From: Thermomicrobiales bacterium
GTDB lineage: Bacteria; Chloroflexota; Chloroflexia; Thermomicrobiales; UBA6265
Direction of reading: 5' to 3'
Length of the DNA: 43,755 bases
NCBI GenBank assembly: GCA_030447415.1
Contig: JAUJOZ010000038.1
Coordinates: forward strand, 1 to 43,755
The translations under genes and the position numbers were made by a program. Below the pieces are notes generated by a model. The model saw nothing but the letters and a program-made list of their open reading frames with translations. It had not been told where the DNA came from and did not search any database. Positions 34,845 through 43,181 of the stretch are shown piece after piece; the stretch's first letter is position 1, and each line of letters opens with the position of its first letter.

Positions 34845-37800
34845 TCTCCCACGACCAAGCCCAGGCCCTTGTCTCGGCCCGCATGGATGGGCCGCTCGAC
34901 CCGGCCGACAACCGCGCGCTGCTCACCCACCTCGCGGCCTGCCCAACGTGCCGGCGTTTCGCCGACCAAACGAGCACGCTGGCGCGCGGGCTGCGCGACC
35001 TGCCCCGCCTGCCGGCCAGCCCGAGCGTGAGCCGTGGGGTGCTCGAGGGGATCGGCGGCGGACGCCCCTCGTGGCCGCGCCTGCTTCGCGGTCTGGCTCC
35101 TCTCACTGGTCCATCGCCGCTGGCCGCGGTCGGGACGCTGGTCCTCGTCGCCACCCTCGGGTTCGCACTGATTCTGGGCAGCACGGGTCCCGGCGGAACG
35201 GGGGTCTCGCCGGCGGAAGCGACGGCAACACGGGTCGCCAGGGATCTCGCCTTCACCGAGTCGGCGGGCGGCGTCCCCACGCCGACGGCCACGGTGACGA
35301 CCACAACCGCCGCGACCGCGGCGCCGCCGACGGCGACGTTGCCACCGAACGTCACCACGACGCGAACTCCCACGGCGACCGGCCCCGCTTCGGCGGACGC
35401 CGGTCTCGCCGCGACGCCGACCCTCCCGCCCACCGCGCTCGACCTGGCGACGGTCACGGCGACGGCGACGGTTCAAGCATCGCCGAGCCCAGCCGCCACC
35501 GAAACGCGGCCGACCGAGACGTCGGTGGCAACCGCGACGCCAACGCCCTCGCCCACGGCGACCGAGATGGCAACTCCATCACCGACCGCCACCGCCACGG
35601 CCACGCCGGTGCCCCCAACCCCGACCGCCACTGCTACCGCCACTGCTACCGCCACGACTGAGCCGTCGCCGACCGCGACGCCTACCGAGACGCCATCGCC
35701 GACGAGCACGTCGACCCCGGCGCCGACCAAGACCGCCACGCCGACCGCCACGCCGCGGCCCACCAGCACCGCGACGGCGACGCCAACCGCGACCGCGACC
35801 GCGACGCCGGAGCCGCCAACAGCGACGACCCAACCGCCCACGCACACACCCACCGCGACGCCGGAGCCGCCGACGTCCACCGCGACCCTGACGCCGACCG
35901 AGACCCCGACGGCGACAGCGCCTGCCACCGCGACGACGGCACCAGCCCCGACCTCGGGACCGATCGTCGCGGCGCTTGCCCCGGCGGCCACAAACACCCC
36001 GACGGCGACGGCAACGGCCACGCCGACCAGCACGCCGACACTCGCACCGCCGACCCGCACGCCAACACCCGTACCGCCGACGGCGACGAGCACCCCGACC
36101 CCGGCGCCGACCGACACGCCAACCGCAACTGCGACGAGCAGCCCGACGGCGACGCCGGTACCGCCGTCGGCCACGCCCGTGCCGCCAACGGCGACGCCGA
36201 CACCGGTCCCGCCCACGCCGACGACAACCGCTGAGCCGACGGCGACGCCCATGGCCACGTCAACGCCACGCCCAACCATGACCGCGACCGCCACGCCGCT
36301 GCCAACCGAGACGCCGACGGCCACGTCGACGAGTACGGCCACGCCGACGAGTACGGCTACGCCGACGGCCACCGCCACGGCCACGGCCACGCCAACGCCG
36401 CAGCCGCCCACCGCGACCGCGACGCCGGTGCCACCGACTCCGACCGCAACCGCGACCAGTACGGCGACCGCGACCCCGTCCGCCACGGCCACCGCGACGC
36501 CATCACCGACGAGCACGCCAACGGCGACGGCGCCTATCATCGCCGTCGCCCTCGACCTGCCGACAGCGACGGCGACGAGCACGGCGACGCCCCAGCCGAC
36601 CGCGGTAGCCACGACGACGAGCCTGCCAACCGCGACGGCAACCCCCGCGGCGGTGGAGTTCGATACGCCCGAGCCGTCGTTGCCGCCCATCGTGCCGGCC
36701 GGCGGTCAAACGCCGGTAGGTGGCGATGCCGCACCCGAGGAAGCGACCGCAACGCCGACGGAGCCAGCCATCCCGACCGAGACGCCAGTTCCGTGCGAGA
36801 CAGCAACCCCGACGGCGGTGCCGGTCGACCTGGACACGGACACGTTTGAACCGACGCCGACCGTCGCACCGCTGGAGCCAGAATCAACCTGCGATGCCCC
36901 GAATGACGACGCGCCGACCGCGACCGCGACGGCCACGGGGGCGCCGGAGGGGATCGACACGGCGGTGCCAGTGGTCCCACTCGGTCCCGACCCCTCCCCT
37001 ACCCCCGCGATCATCCAGCCCGCCGACGGCGCGACGGCGGTGGGCGAGGACGCAGAAGTGACGGAGGGCACGAACCTGGAGCCGACCTCAACGCCCGCAG
37101 AGGTCGTGCCGATCGAGCCGGACGGCGGCCTGCCGACACCTAGCCAAGCGCCGGAGAGTGGGGGTGACGTCGACACCCCGGTGATCGAAGGCACTGATCC
37201 CGCAGACAGCACGATCGAGCCGGCGGCGCCGGCGGACGAAACGCCCCCTGCGGACGTTCCGACTCCGGAAGACGAGGCGCCGACGCCAACTGAAGCACCG
37301 AGCGGGTTCGACGTCGCCGCGGCCGAGACGGTGATGCTCTTCGACACGGCGCCGGTACCCGACGGCGCGTTGCAGCTGCCGGCCTCCGCCGACGCGGTGG
37401 CCGCCTACAGCGGCGGCGCTGTGACCGTGGCCGACTTCGCGGTCGGAGTCACCTACGACCTGGGCGCGAGCCGAGGCGCACCGGTCTGGTCACCGCGGAG
37501 CCAACTCCTGCTGCTAAGCACCTACGCGACCGGCGATCCCTACCCGACGATTGCCACCTGGGACCGCGCAACGGGGGCGCTCGTTCCCCTGCCAACCGCG
37601 ACCGGTGACGAGGTCCACAGCGACCTCCCGGTCGGCTGGGTCGGGAGCACCCTCTACTACCAGCGGACCTACCCCGACGAGCCGGGTCGCGTCGAGCTGC
37701 GCAGCGCCGCCTTCGACGGCAGCGGCGACAGCGTGGTGTGGAGCGCCGAAGAAGCCGGCCCCGGTTCCTTTGACGCAGACGTGTCGCAGGCGCTGATCAA

Positions 37801-38113
37801 CGCGCAGGGCAACTTGATCGCCTACGTCACCGGGGGCAGCCTGGTGGTGGCGTCGGTCGACGACCCCGGATCGCCCATCGCCTTTCTCGGCTCCCCTGGC
37901 GTCGCGTTCGACTGGTCGCCCGAAGGCAATGCTCTGCTTGTCAACGACGGAACCCGTCTCGCCGTCATCGACGCCTACTCCGGGACCCAGCTTGCCATCT
38001 CGGACAATAGCGCGGGCACGGCGATCGGCGGCGCCCTCTGGCTGCCGGACGGTCTCTCCTTCGTCGAGTTCGGTGGCACCCCAGCATTGCGGCGTCTCGC
38101 CGTCGGTGCGTAG
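34841..38113 (+). CDS. Giant anti-sigma protein: zinc finger, membrane helix, Thr/Pro stalk, propeller-like end
   Basis: The 1090-residue protein has four parts. Residues 1-60 form a cytoplasmic anti-sigma zinc-finger domain with H30-x3-C34-x2-C37 ([12 protein letters not shown]), which should bind the sigma factor encoded just upstream. Residues 93-114 are the single membrane helix ([20 protein letters not shown]). Residues 145-605 are an extreme Thr/Pro/Ala repeat (PTATATP-type units), followed by a less regular Pro/Glu-rich part to about 830. The end has PD40/propeller-like blades: [32 protein letters not shown] and [15 protein letters not shown]. The stalk would hold the propeller far from the membrane, suggesting an outside sensor that controls sigma release. 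The signal is unknown. Confidence 0.85.
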   Translation: MISHDQAQALVSARMDGPLDPADNRALLTHLAACPTCRRFADQTSTLARGLRDLPRLPASPSVSRGVLEGIGGGRPSWPRLLRGLAPLTGPSPLAAVGTLVLVATLGFALILGSTGPGGTGVSPAEATATRVARDLAFTESAGGVPTPTATVTTTTAATAAPPTATLPPNVTTTRTPTATGPASADAGLAATPTLPPTALDLATVTATATVQASPSPAATETRPTETSVATATPTPSPTATEMATPSPTATATATPVPPTPTATATATATATTEPSPTATPTETPSPTSTSTPAPTKTATPTATPRPTSTATATPTATATATPEPPTATTQPPTHTPTATPEPPTSTATLTPTETPTATAPATATTAPAPTSGPIVAALAPAATNTPTATATATPTSTPTLAPPTRTPTPVPPTATSTPTPAPTDTPTATATSSPTATPVPPSATPVPPTATPTPVPPTPTTTAEPTATPMATSTPRPTMTATATPLPTETPTATSTSTATPTSTATPTATATATATPTPQPPTATATPVPPTPTATATSTATATPSATATATPSPTSTPTATAPIIAVALDLPTATATSTATPQPTAVATTTSLPTATATPAAVEFDTPEPSLPPIVPAGGQTPVGGDAAPEEATATPTEPAIPTETPVPCETATPTAVPVDLDTDTFEPTPTVAPLEPESTCDAPNDDAPTATATATGAPEGIDTAVPVVPLGPDPSPTPAIIQPADGATAVGEDAEVTEGTNLEPTSTPAEVVPIEPDGGLPTPSQAPESGGDVDTPVIEGTDPADSTIEPAAPADETPPADVPTPEDEAPTPTEAPSGFDVAAAETVMLFDTAPVPDGALQLPASADAVAAYSGGAVTVADFAVGVTYDLGASRGAPVWSPRSQLLLLSTYATGDPYPTIATWDRATGALVPLPTATGDEVHSDLPVGWVGSTLYYQRTYPDEPGRVELRSAAFDGSGDSVVWSAEEAGPGSFDADVSQALINAQGNLIAYVTGGSLVVASVDDPGSPIAFLGSPGVAFDWSPEGNALLVNDGTRLAVIDAYSGTQLAISDNSAGTAIGGALWLPDGLSFVEFGGTPALRRLAVGA
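35270..36660 (+). repeat. Low-complexity Thr/Pro/Ala coding repeat
   Basis: This 1.4-kb stretch is a degenerate run of ACG/GCG/CCG/ACC codons encoding PTATATP-like units. Such codon periodicity also keeps the other frames open, including a 405-codon antisense frame that is only its complement. The unit is irregular in length and sequence, so this is not a clean tandem repeat and not a CRISPR array. Copy number is likely to vary between strains. Confidence 0.9.
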
Positions 38114-38468
38114 AGCCTAGCTCGGCCCACCGCTATGCTGATGGACCAGCGTTTCATCTTTATGTCATGTCAGGCCAAGTTGCATGACGGTCGCTAGCGC
38201 CATCGATCGCTTGTCCGCTCTCCTATCAGCTCGGAGTCCTCACGACTTCTTCCGGTCGCGCGGCCACCTCGCCAATATTTCGCTCTGCCTCCCGGGTAGT
38301 GCTCTCCATTGAACGCCTTGACACTCTCCTCTCCGGCCCGCCGAACCGCCCACGTCCCCACCAGATTAGCCCCGGCCGCGCGGGTGGCACGCAGGTGGCG
38401 AATTACCGCCATTGCGGGACCCGGCGTCCTCGAACAGCAATTACATTATGTCTAGTCCCGGATGGGGC

Positions 38469-38484
38469 GTCCACCCGGGTGGAC
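38469..38484. promoter_or_regulatory. 16-bp palindrome, possible operator
   Basis: GTCCACCCGGGTGGAC is a perfect palindrome 66 bases before the macro-domain start. A copy with one substitution lies at 40301-40316 near the end of the hydrolase gene. A regulator dimer could bind both; no regulator is encoded beside them. Confidence 0.5.
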
Positions 38485-38493
38485 GAGCCTCCC

Positions 38494-38507
38494 CTACCGG
38501 GTGGTAG
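38494..38507. promoter_or_regulatory. Second inverted repeat upstream of the macro-domain gene
   Basis: The arms CTACC and GGTAG surround GGGT. The element is nine bases after the 16-bp palindrome and about 45 bases before the macro-domain start; the shared ACC...GGT core suggests a related or second binding site. Confidence 0.35.
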
Positions 38508-38550
38508 ACTTCCACCTCCCGTGTGCCAGCTAGTGAAGCGCCGAGAGGTT

Positions 38551-39141
38551 ATGGCTGACTCGACCCATGCTGGTGGCACGCGGTTCGGCCGGACCGTCGT
38601 TGTCCCAGGACTCGGGGAAGTGCACGAGCAGCCCGTCGATGCCATCATCCACGCCGCCAACTGCCGAGGTCTGCTCGGCACTCCCGGCGTCGGTCTGGCC
38701 CGCCTCGTCGGCGGCTCGGACGTGGAGCGCGAGGCGATGCAACAGGCCCCGCTTGAACTCGGCTCGGCTGTTGTGACCGGCTCCGGCCAACTCCGCGACC
38801 GCGGCATTCGGGCGGTGATCCACGCGGTGGTTCACCCGACGCTCGGCGCGCCAGCTCGGCTGGCGACCGTCCGCCGTGCGACCGCTGCGTCGCTACGCGC
38901 GGCGGAGGCCCACCGGCTCCGCGCCGTCGCGATGCCGATTCTCGGCAGCGGTCGCGGCCCCGAGCATCCCGACCATGGCGCGCTGACCAACGCCATCGTC
39001 GAGGAGATTGTCGCCCACCTCCGCCGTTCCCCCGCCCGTCTCGAACGGGTTCTCCTGGTATCGCGCCTCCCCGCGGAAACGGCGACCGTGGCCGCCGCGG
39101 TGGCAATCGCGCGCCAGCAATCGTGGTCGTCGATCCCATGA
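38551..39141 (+). CDS. Macro-domain protein (ADP-ribose binding or hydrolysing type)
   Basis: This 196-residue protein is mostly a macro domain: VDAIIHAANCRGLLGTPGVG, then LELGSAVVTGSGQLRDRGIR, AVIHAVVHPTLG and AVAMPILGSGRGPEH. Macro domains bind ADP-ribose and related metabolites, and several remove ADP-ribose from proteins or nucleic acids. The usual GGGGV-type loop is replaced by LGTPGVG, so activity is uncertain. The ATG at 38551 follows GAGAGG. Its stop overlaps the hydrolase start as ATGA, implying coupled synthesis and a joint role. Confidence 0.82.
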   Translation: MADSTHAGGTRFGRTVVVPGLGEVHEQPVDAIIHAANCRGLLGTPGVGLARLVGGSDVEREAMQQAPLELGSAVVTGSGQLRDRGIRAVIHAVVHPTLGAPARLATVRRATAASLRAAEAHRLRAVAMPILGSGRGPEHPDHGALTNAIVEEIVAHLRRSPARLERVLLVSRLPAETATVAAAVAIARQQSWSSIP

Positions 39142-40382
39142 CCGCGGTCAACAAGCGCTCCAGCGCGGCGCCCCGACCCTGGCGGTATGCAGCCCATGCG
39201 TGGCGCGCCTCTCGCCTCGTCACTCGCCGTCGCCTTGATCTCTTCCTCCGCGCCCGCTCGGCGGCCCGCCTGCCCGGTGCCCACGCTCGCTTCGAGGCGA
39301 TGGGGATCCCTCGCGACGCCATTGACCGCACGCTCACCTCTATCCGTACCGTCTCCGACTGGCCGGATGCCTGGACTTGGACCGCACAGCGCTTCCTTGG
39401 GCAGGCCCGACAGCTCGCCGCCGACGACGACATCTATGAGGCCGCGCGCGCCCGGCGCCATGCCGCCCTCGCCTATCACGCCGCACAACTCCTCGCGTTC
39501 GACGATCCGCGGAAGGCACGCGCCCTGCGCGCCTCAGCCACCGCATTGTTTGCTCAGGCGCTCCCGGTGTTGACCCCCGGGGCGCGGCGGGTCGATGTTC
39601 CCTGGCGCAACACCACCCTGCCTGGCTACCTCCTCCAGTCCCACGGCGACCACCCCGCACCCCTCGCGGTTCTCCTCAACGGGGCCACCACGGCGAAGGA
39701 AGAAACCGTGCTCTGGTCGGAACGATTTCTCCGTCAGGGGCTCGCCGTCCTTGCCCTCGATTGGCCGGGAACGGGAGAGGCGATGCGCACCCCTGTCATC
39801 GCCGATTGCGACGATCTCACCGACGGTCTCACCGCGTTGGTCGATCGAGAGCCGGCACTCGATCCCCGCGGCATTGCCCTCGTGGGGTTTAGCTTAGGCG
39901 GCGCCGTGGCGGTTCGCAGCGCTGCCTACGATCGCCGCATTGCCGCCTGCGTTGCGGTCACGCCACCGTACGACCCGCGGCTCTGGCTCCACGCGGCAAA
40001 TGCCTTGCTCTTCGAGCAGTTGGCCGCGCTGGCCGGCGGCCCGGAGGCAATGGAGCGACTCGCGGCCGACTTTGCCCTGCCGGAGGTCGTACGCCGGCTA
40101 CGCTGCCCACTGCTCGTGCTTGGGGCCGGACGTGACCTGGTTGTGCCGCCCGGCGAGGCGCTGAGATTGTGCGCCGCCGCGGGATCGCTGGGCACACTGG
40201 TGTGGTACCCGGACGGGGGCCACGGACTTTACGGCGAGGTAGCGGGGTGGACGGAAGACGTGGCGCGCTGGCTGGCCACGCTGCTAGGACCGTCGCAGGC
40301 GTCCACCCAGGTGGACCGCCGGAACGAGGGCATACCGCGCTCAAGCCCGTCACACGTGGAAAGTCTGCGACGGTCCGGATAA
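39138..40382 (+). CDS. Alpha/beta hydrolase, FrsA/DHPON-hydrolase-like
   Basis: This 414-residue protein has an N-terminal helical cap of about 150 residues (RLDLFLRARSAARLPGAHAR, then ARRHAALAYHAAQLLAF) and an alpha/beta-hydrolase core. The nucleophile is Ser252 in GFSLGG, the acid probably Asp in LGAGRDLVVPP, and the base His in DGGHGLYGE. The layout resembles FrsA and 2,6-dihydroxypseudooxynicotine hydrolase-like C–C or ester hydrolases; the substrate is unknown. ATG 39138 overlaps the macro-domain stop. The last 25 residues are polar and not family-like, and their DNA contains the second copy of the 16-bp palindrome, so the natural end may have been altered. Confidence 0.85.
   Translation: MTAVNKRSSAAPRPWRYAAHAWRASRLVTRRRLDLFLRARSAARLPGAHARFEAMGIPRDAIDRTLTSIRTVSDWPDAWTWTAQRFLGQARQLAADDDIYEAARARRHAALAYHAAQLLAFDDPRKARALRASATALFAQALPVLTPGARRVDVPWRNTTLPGYLLQSHGDHPAPLAVLLNGATTAKEETVLWSERFLRQGLAVLALDWPGTGEAMRTPVIADCDDLTDGLTALVDREPALDPRGIALVGFSLGGAVAVRSAAYDRRIAACVAVTPPYDPRLWLHAANALLFEQLAALAGGPEAMERLAADFALPEVVRRLRCPLLVLGAGRDLVVPPGEALRLCAAAGSLGTLVWYPDGGHGLYGEVAGWTEDVARWLATLLGPSQASTQVDRRNEGIPRSSPSHVESLRRSG
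40301..40316. repeat. Second copy of the 16-bp palindrome
   Basis: GTCCACCCAGGTGGAC differs from the copy at 38469-38484 by one base (A for G at the centre). It lies within the 3' end of the hydrolase frame. The two copies bracket the macro-domain/hydrolase pair 1.8 kb apart in a region with unusual ends. Confidence 0.5.
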
Positions 40383-40474
40383 ACGCCCTCGCAGGCTTAG
40401 GTCCGCTGTTGTATTGACATAAAGGTGTTGAGGTTGCTCCTGACGGCCGTGCGACCGCATTGTTGTCCTCTGGC

Positions 40475-40503
40475 TTGACGGTTCGGCGCAGCGCCCCTAC
40501 ACT
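40475..40503 (+). promoter_or_regulatory. Promoter for mgtE
   Basis: TTGACG and TACACT are separated by exactly 17 bases, a good housekeeping-type promoter. Transcription would start near 40510, giving an mgtE leader of about 200 bases with an intrinsic terminator in its first 60. A TTGACA at 40413 upstream lacks a matching -10. Confidence 0.6.
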
Positions 40504-40539
40504 CCGGCCATTGCCACCCGCCGCGCCCTCGGCCCCCGA

Positions 40540-40565
40540 GCCCCCGCCGCGCGGGGGCGTTTTTT
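40540..40565 (+). terminator. Intrinsic terminator in the mgtE leader
   Basis: The stem is GCCCCCGC paired with GCGGGGGC around a three-base loop, followed by G and six T residues. It is the only textbook intrinsic terminator I saw. It may end the hydrolase transcript, but it also lies about 30-55 bases downstream of the predicted mgtE start, so it could act as an attenuator for the Mg2+ transporter. Confidence 0.8.
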
Positions 40566-40707
40566 GTGCCGGCGCGCCGAGTTGCAGCCCGCCGCTCCCT
40601 GGAATCGGCAACCGAGCGAGGGCGGCGCCCCCCCCCGAGCCGGCGAACCATCTGCGCGGGTCATCCCACGACCCGTCCGACCCTGTCGTGAGCACCGAGG
40701 AACGGCG

Positions 40708-42054
40708 ATGGAGAACGACGACCTCCTGGCCGACGTGCGCGGCCTGCTCGCGGAGCGAGAGGAGAGCGGTATCGTCGGCCTGGCCGACCGCCTCGGCCCC
40801 TCCGAGTGGGCCGACTTAGTGCCGCGCCTCGACCCCACAGAAGTCGCCGTCCTACTCGAATGGCTGCCTGAGGCGGAGATCGCCGAGGTGTTGGAGGAGT
40901 TGGACCCGGCCAATGCCGCGGCCATCCTCCGCACCCTCAGCCGCAACGAGGCTGCTGACCTCCTCGAGACAATGGACCCGGACGACGCCACCGACGTCGT
41001 CGAGGAATTGCCGGACGCCGAGGCCGAGCAGATCCTCGGCGAGATGGAGCCGGCGGAAGCCGCCGAGATCCGGGAGCTCCTGGCCTATCCGCCGGACAGC
41101 GCCGGTGGTCTGATGACCCCGGCCTTCGTCGCCGTCTCGCCTGATCTCCGAGCGGATCAAGCCATCACGGCCCTCCGCCAGGTAGCGGAGGAGGCTGAGA
41201 TGGTCAACTACGTCTACGTCATCGACGACGCTGAGCATCTTCTCGGCGTCCTTTCGCTGCACAACCTGGTGCTGACCCGACCCGACACGCCGGTGCGTGA
41301 TCTGATGGCACCGGAGGTAATCCGCATCCGAGCAGACGCGGACCAGGAGACGGCGGCGCGGCTCCTGACCGACCACAACCTGCTAGCGCTGCCGGTCGTC
41401 GATCCCGAGGACCACCTGCTCGGGATCATCACTCAGGACGATGTCGCCGACGTCCTCGAGGAGGAGGCGACTGAAGACATCGAGCGCCTCGGCGGATCTC
41501 AGCCGTTGGACACGCCCTACCGTCTGGCCGGGGTGCCGCTCCTCGTGCGCCGCCGCTTAGGTTGGCTGCTCTTCCTCTTCGTCGCGGGGTTCCTGACAAG
41601 CAGCGTGCTCAACAGCTACGAGGCCGATCTGAAGACAGTTGCGGCGTTGACTGCATTCATCCCACTCATCATCGGCACGGGCGGCAATGTCGGTAGCCAG
41701 ACGGTGACAACACTGGTGCGGGCCATGGCGGTCGGCGAGATCCAGCTGCGCGACATCGGCTGGGTCGTCGCCAAGGAGCTTGCCGTAGGCCTCACGATGG
41801 GCCTCGTGATGGCTCTCATCGCGTTTGGCCGGGCCCGCTACTCCGAGGGCAGCGAGGTCGGCCTCGTCGTCGCGGCGACCATCATCGTCGTGACGCTGTG
41901 GTCGGCTACCGTCGCCGCGGTGCTGCCGCTCGTGCTTCGCCGACTGCGGGTCGACCCCGCCGTCGTGTCGGCGCCGCTGATCACCACGCTGGTCGACGCC
42001 ACCGGCCTCCTGATCTATCTGACGATCGCGCGACTCGTGATCGAAGATATCTAA
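40708..42054 (+). CDS. mgtE: Magnesium transporter MgtE
   Basis: This 448-residue channel has three parts: an N-terminal helical MgtE domain built of repeats such as LDPANAAAILRTLSRNEAAD and MDPDDATDVVEELPDAEAEQ, two CBS domains (about residues 130-255, opening with YPPDSAGGLMTPAFVAVSPD), and five membrane helices from LLFLFVAGFLTS onward. The pore signature TAFIPLIIGTGGNVGSQTVT is intact. Cytoplasmic Mg2+ binding to the N and CBS domains closes MgtE channels. The ATG at 40708 has CGAGGAA upstream. It is convergent with corA, with only 16 bases between their stops. Confidence 0.95.
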   Translation: MENDDLLADVRGLLAEREESGIVGLADRLGPSEWADLVPRLDPTEVAVLLEWLPEAEIAEVLEELDPANAAAILRTLSRNEAADLLETMDPDDATDVVEELPDAEAEQILGEMEPAEAAEIRELLAYPPDSAGGLMTPAFVAVSPDLRADQAITALRQVAEEAEMVNYVYVIDDAEHLLGVLSLHNLVLTRPDTPVRDLMAPEVIRIRADADQETAARLLTDHNLLALPVVDPEDHLLGIITQDDVADVLEEEATEDIERLGGSQPLDTPYRLAGVPLLVRRRLGWLLFLFVAGFLTSSVLNSYEADLKTVAALTAFIPLIIGTGGNVGSQTVTTLVRAMAVGEIQLRDIGWVVAKELAVGLTMGLVMALIAFGRARYSEGSEVGLVVAATIIVVTLWSATVAAVLPLVLRRLRVDPAVVSAPLITTLVDATGLLIYLTIARLVIEDI

Positions 42055-42070
42055 TCGACCCGGCGGAGCC

Positions 42071-43036
42071 TCATAGCCAGTCGATGCGGCGGAAGATCGC
42101 GTAGACCGACACCCCAATTACCACCATCAAGGCCAGCGCCCAGGGGTAGCCGAGGAGCCAGCCGAGCTCCGGCATGTGTTCGAAGTTCATCCCGTAGATG
42201 CTGGCCACCAGCGTCATGCTCATCAGGATGATTGAGGCGGCCGTCAGCGTCCGCATCACCTGGTTGAGCCGATTGGACGTCACCGACAAGGATGCGTCGA
42301 GGGCACTGGACAGGAGGTCGCGATACGTGTCGACGGCGTCGGTGACGCGCAGGATGTGGTCGTAGACGTCCTGGAAGTAGACGATCTGCGCGTCGTCGAA
42401 GACCGGCGAATCGCGCCGCACCAGCACGTTCATCACGTCTCGCTCCGGCGCCAGCACCCGGCGGACGGCCAGCAGGTCCTTCTTGAGGCGGAAGATCTCC
42501 TCCTGCGCCGCCGTGTCGGAGCGCTCGAAGATCGACACCTCCAGGTCTTCCACCCGCTCGGCGAGGTCGTCGACGACGGGGAAGTAGCCGTCGACCACGG
42601 CGTCGAGCAAGGAGTAGACGAGGAGGCCCACCCCGCGGCTGCCGACCTGCGCGAGGTTCCGGCGCCACCGCTCCGCCGTGTCGGAGATCGCGCCCAGCGT
42701 GCCGTCGTGGACGGTGACGAGGAAGTTCGGACCGACGAACAGGTCAATCTCCAGCAGATGCGGCCGCCCATCCCGCGTCTCCAACCCGTAGAAGACCAAG
42801 AACACGAATCCGTCGTAGTGGTCGAGCTTGGGCCGCTGGTGGCGACGCGTCGCGTCCTCCAGCGCCAGCGGGTGAAACCGGAACTCCTCGCCGATCAGCC
42901 GCAAGTCATCGGGCGAGGGGTTAACGACATCGACCCAGAGGAGCTCGCACCCGGCATTGAGCACGTCGCTGATCTCCGGCACGGAGAGTTCGGTCTCGAT
43001 CCCCCGATGGTTCGCGTAAACGTTGACCTGGATCAT
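42071..43036 (-). CDS. corA: CorA-family Mg2+/Co2+ transporter
   Basis: This 321-residue protein has the CorA architecture: a long soluble N-terminal funnel (WVDVVNPSPDDLRLIGEEF, HPLALEDATRRHQRPKLDHY, VGPNFLVTVHDGT), stalk helices, and two C-terminal membrane helices. The first membrane helix ends in the selectivity motif Tyr281-Gly-Met-Asn284 (SIYGMNFEHMPEL). The C-terminal basic end is IFRRIDWL. The ATG at 43036 is preceded by a weak GAGG; the frame is open further upstream without family content. Having CorA and MgtE side by side but convergent suggests separate control of two uptake routes. Confidence 0.94.
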   Translation of the reverse strand: MIQVNVYANHRGIETELSVPEISDVLNAGCELLWVDVVNPSPDDLRLIGEEFRFHPLALEDATRRHQRPKLDHYDGFVFLVFYGLETRDGRPHLLEIDLFVGPNFLVTVHDGTLGAISDTAERWRRNLAQVGSRGVGLLVYSLLDAVVDGYFPVVDDLAERVEDLEVSIFERSDTAAQEEIFRLKKDLLAVRRVLAPERDVMNVLVRRDSPVFDDAQIVYFQDVYDHILRVTDAVDTYRDLLSSALDASLSVTSNRLNQVMRTLTAASIILMSMTLVASIYGMNFEHMPELGWLLGYPWALALMVVIGVSVYAIFRRIDWL

Positions 43037-43181
43037 CCGACCTCGCCCGCCGTCGCGTCGCGCCGTTCGCCGCTCCGGGCGCAGTGTAGCGGACGGACCA
43101 CACCGCGACGGCGTGCCCCCACTCAGCACGGCGGTCCGCGCCGCGGTGAGGGAACGACGGTTGGGTCGGGTCGCGCCGGGA

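Larger units (their letters stand above)
38114..38550. other. Less GC-rich gap upstream of the macro-domain gene
   Basis: No gene is visible. The DNA is clearly less GC-rich than its surroundings, with AT-rich patches at about 38150-38185, 38270 and 38440-38455, so promoters for the macro-domain pair probably lie here. I could not find a convincing -35/-10 pair. Its right end holds two palindromic elements, described separately. Confidence 0.5.

Noticed and set aside
35270..36660. CRISPR array
   Set aside because: Units are short, irregular and coding, without spacer/repeat alternation; no cas genes are nearby.
35473..36690. 405-codon minus-strand Val/Ala/Gly-rich frame
   Set aside because: Complement of the Thr/Pro/Ala codon repeat of the anti-sigma gene, with no independent start signal or domain.
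40413..40441. TTGACA as a separate promoter upstream of mgtE
   Set aside because: No acceptable -10 box at 16-18 bases; the pair at 40475-40503 is clearly better.
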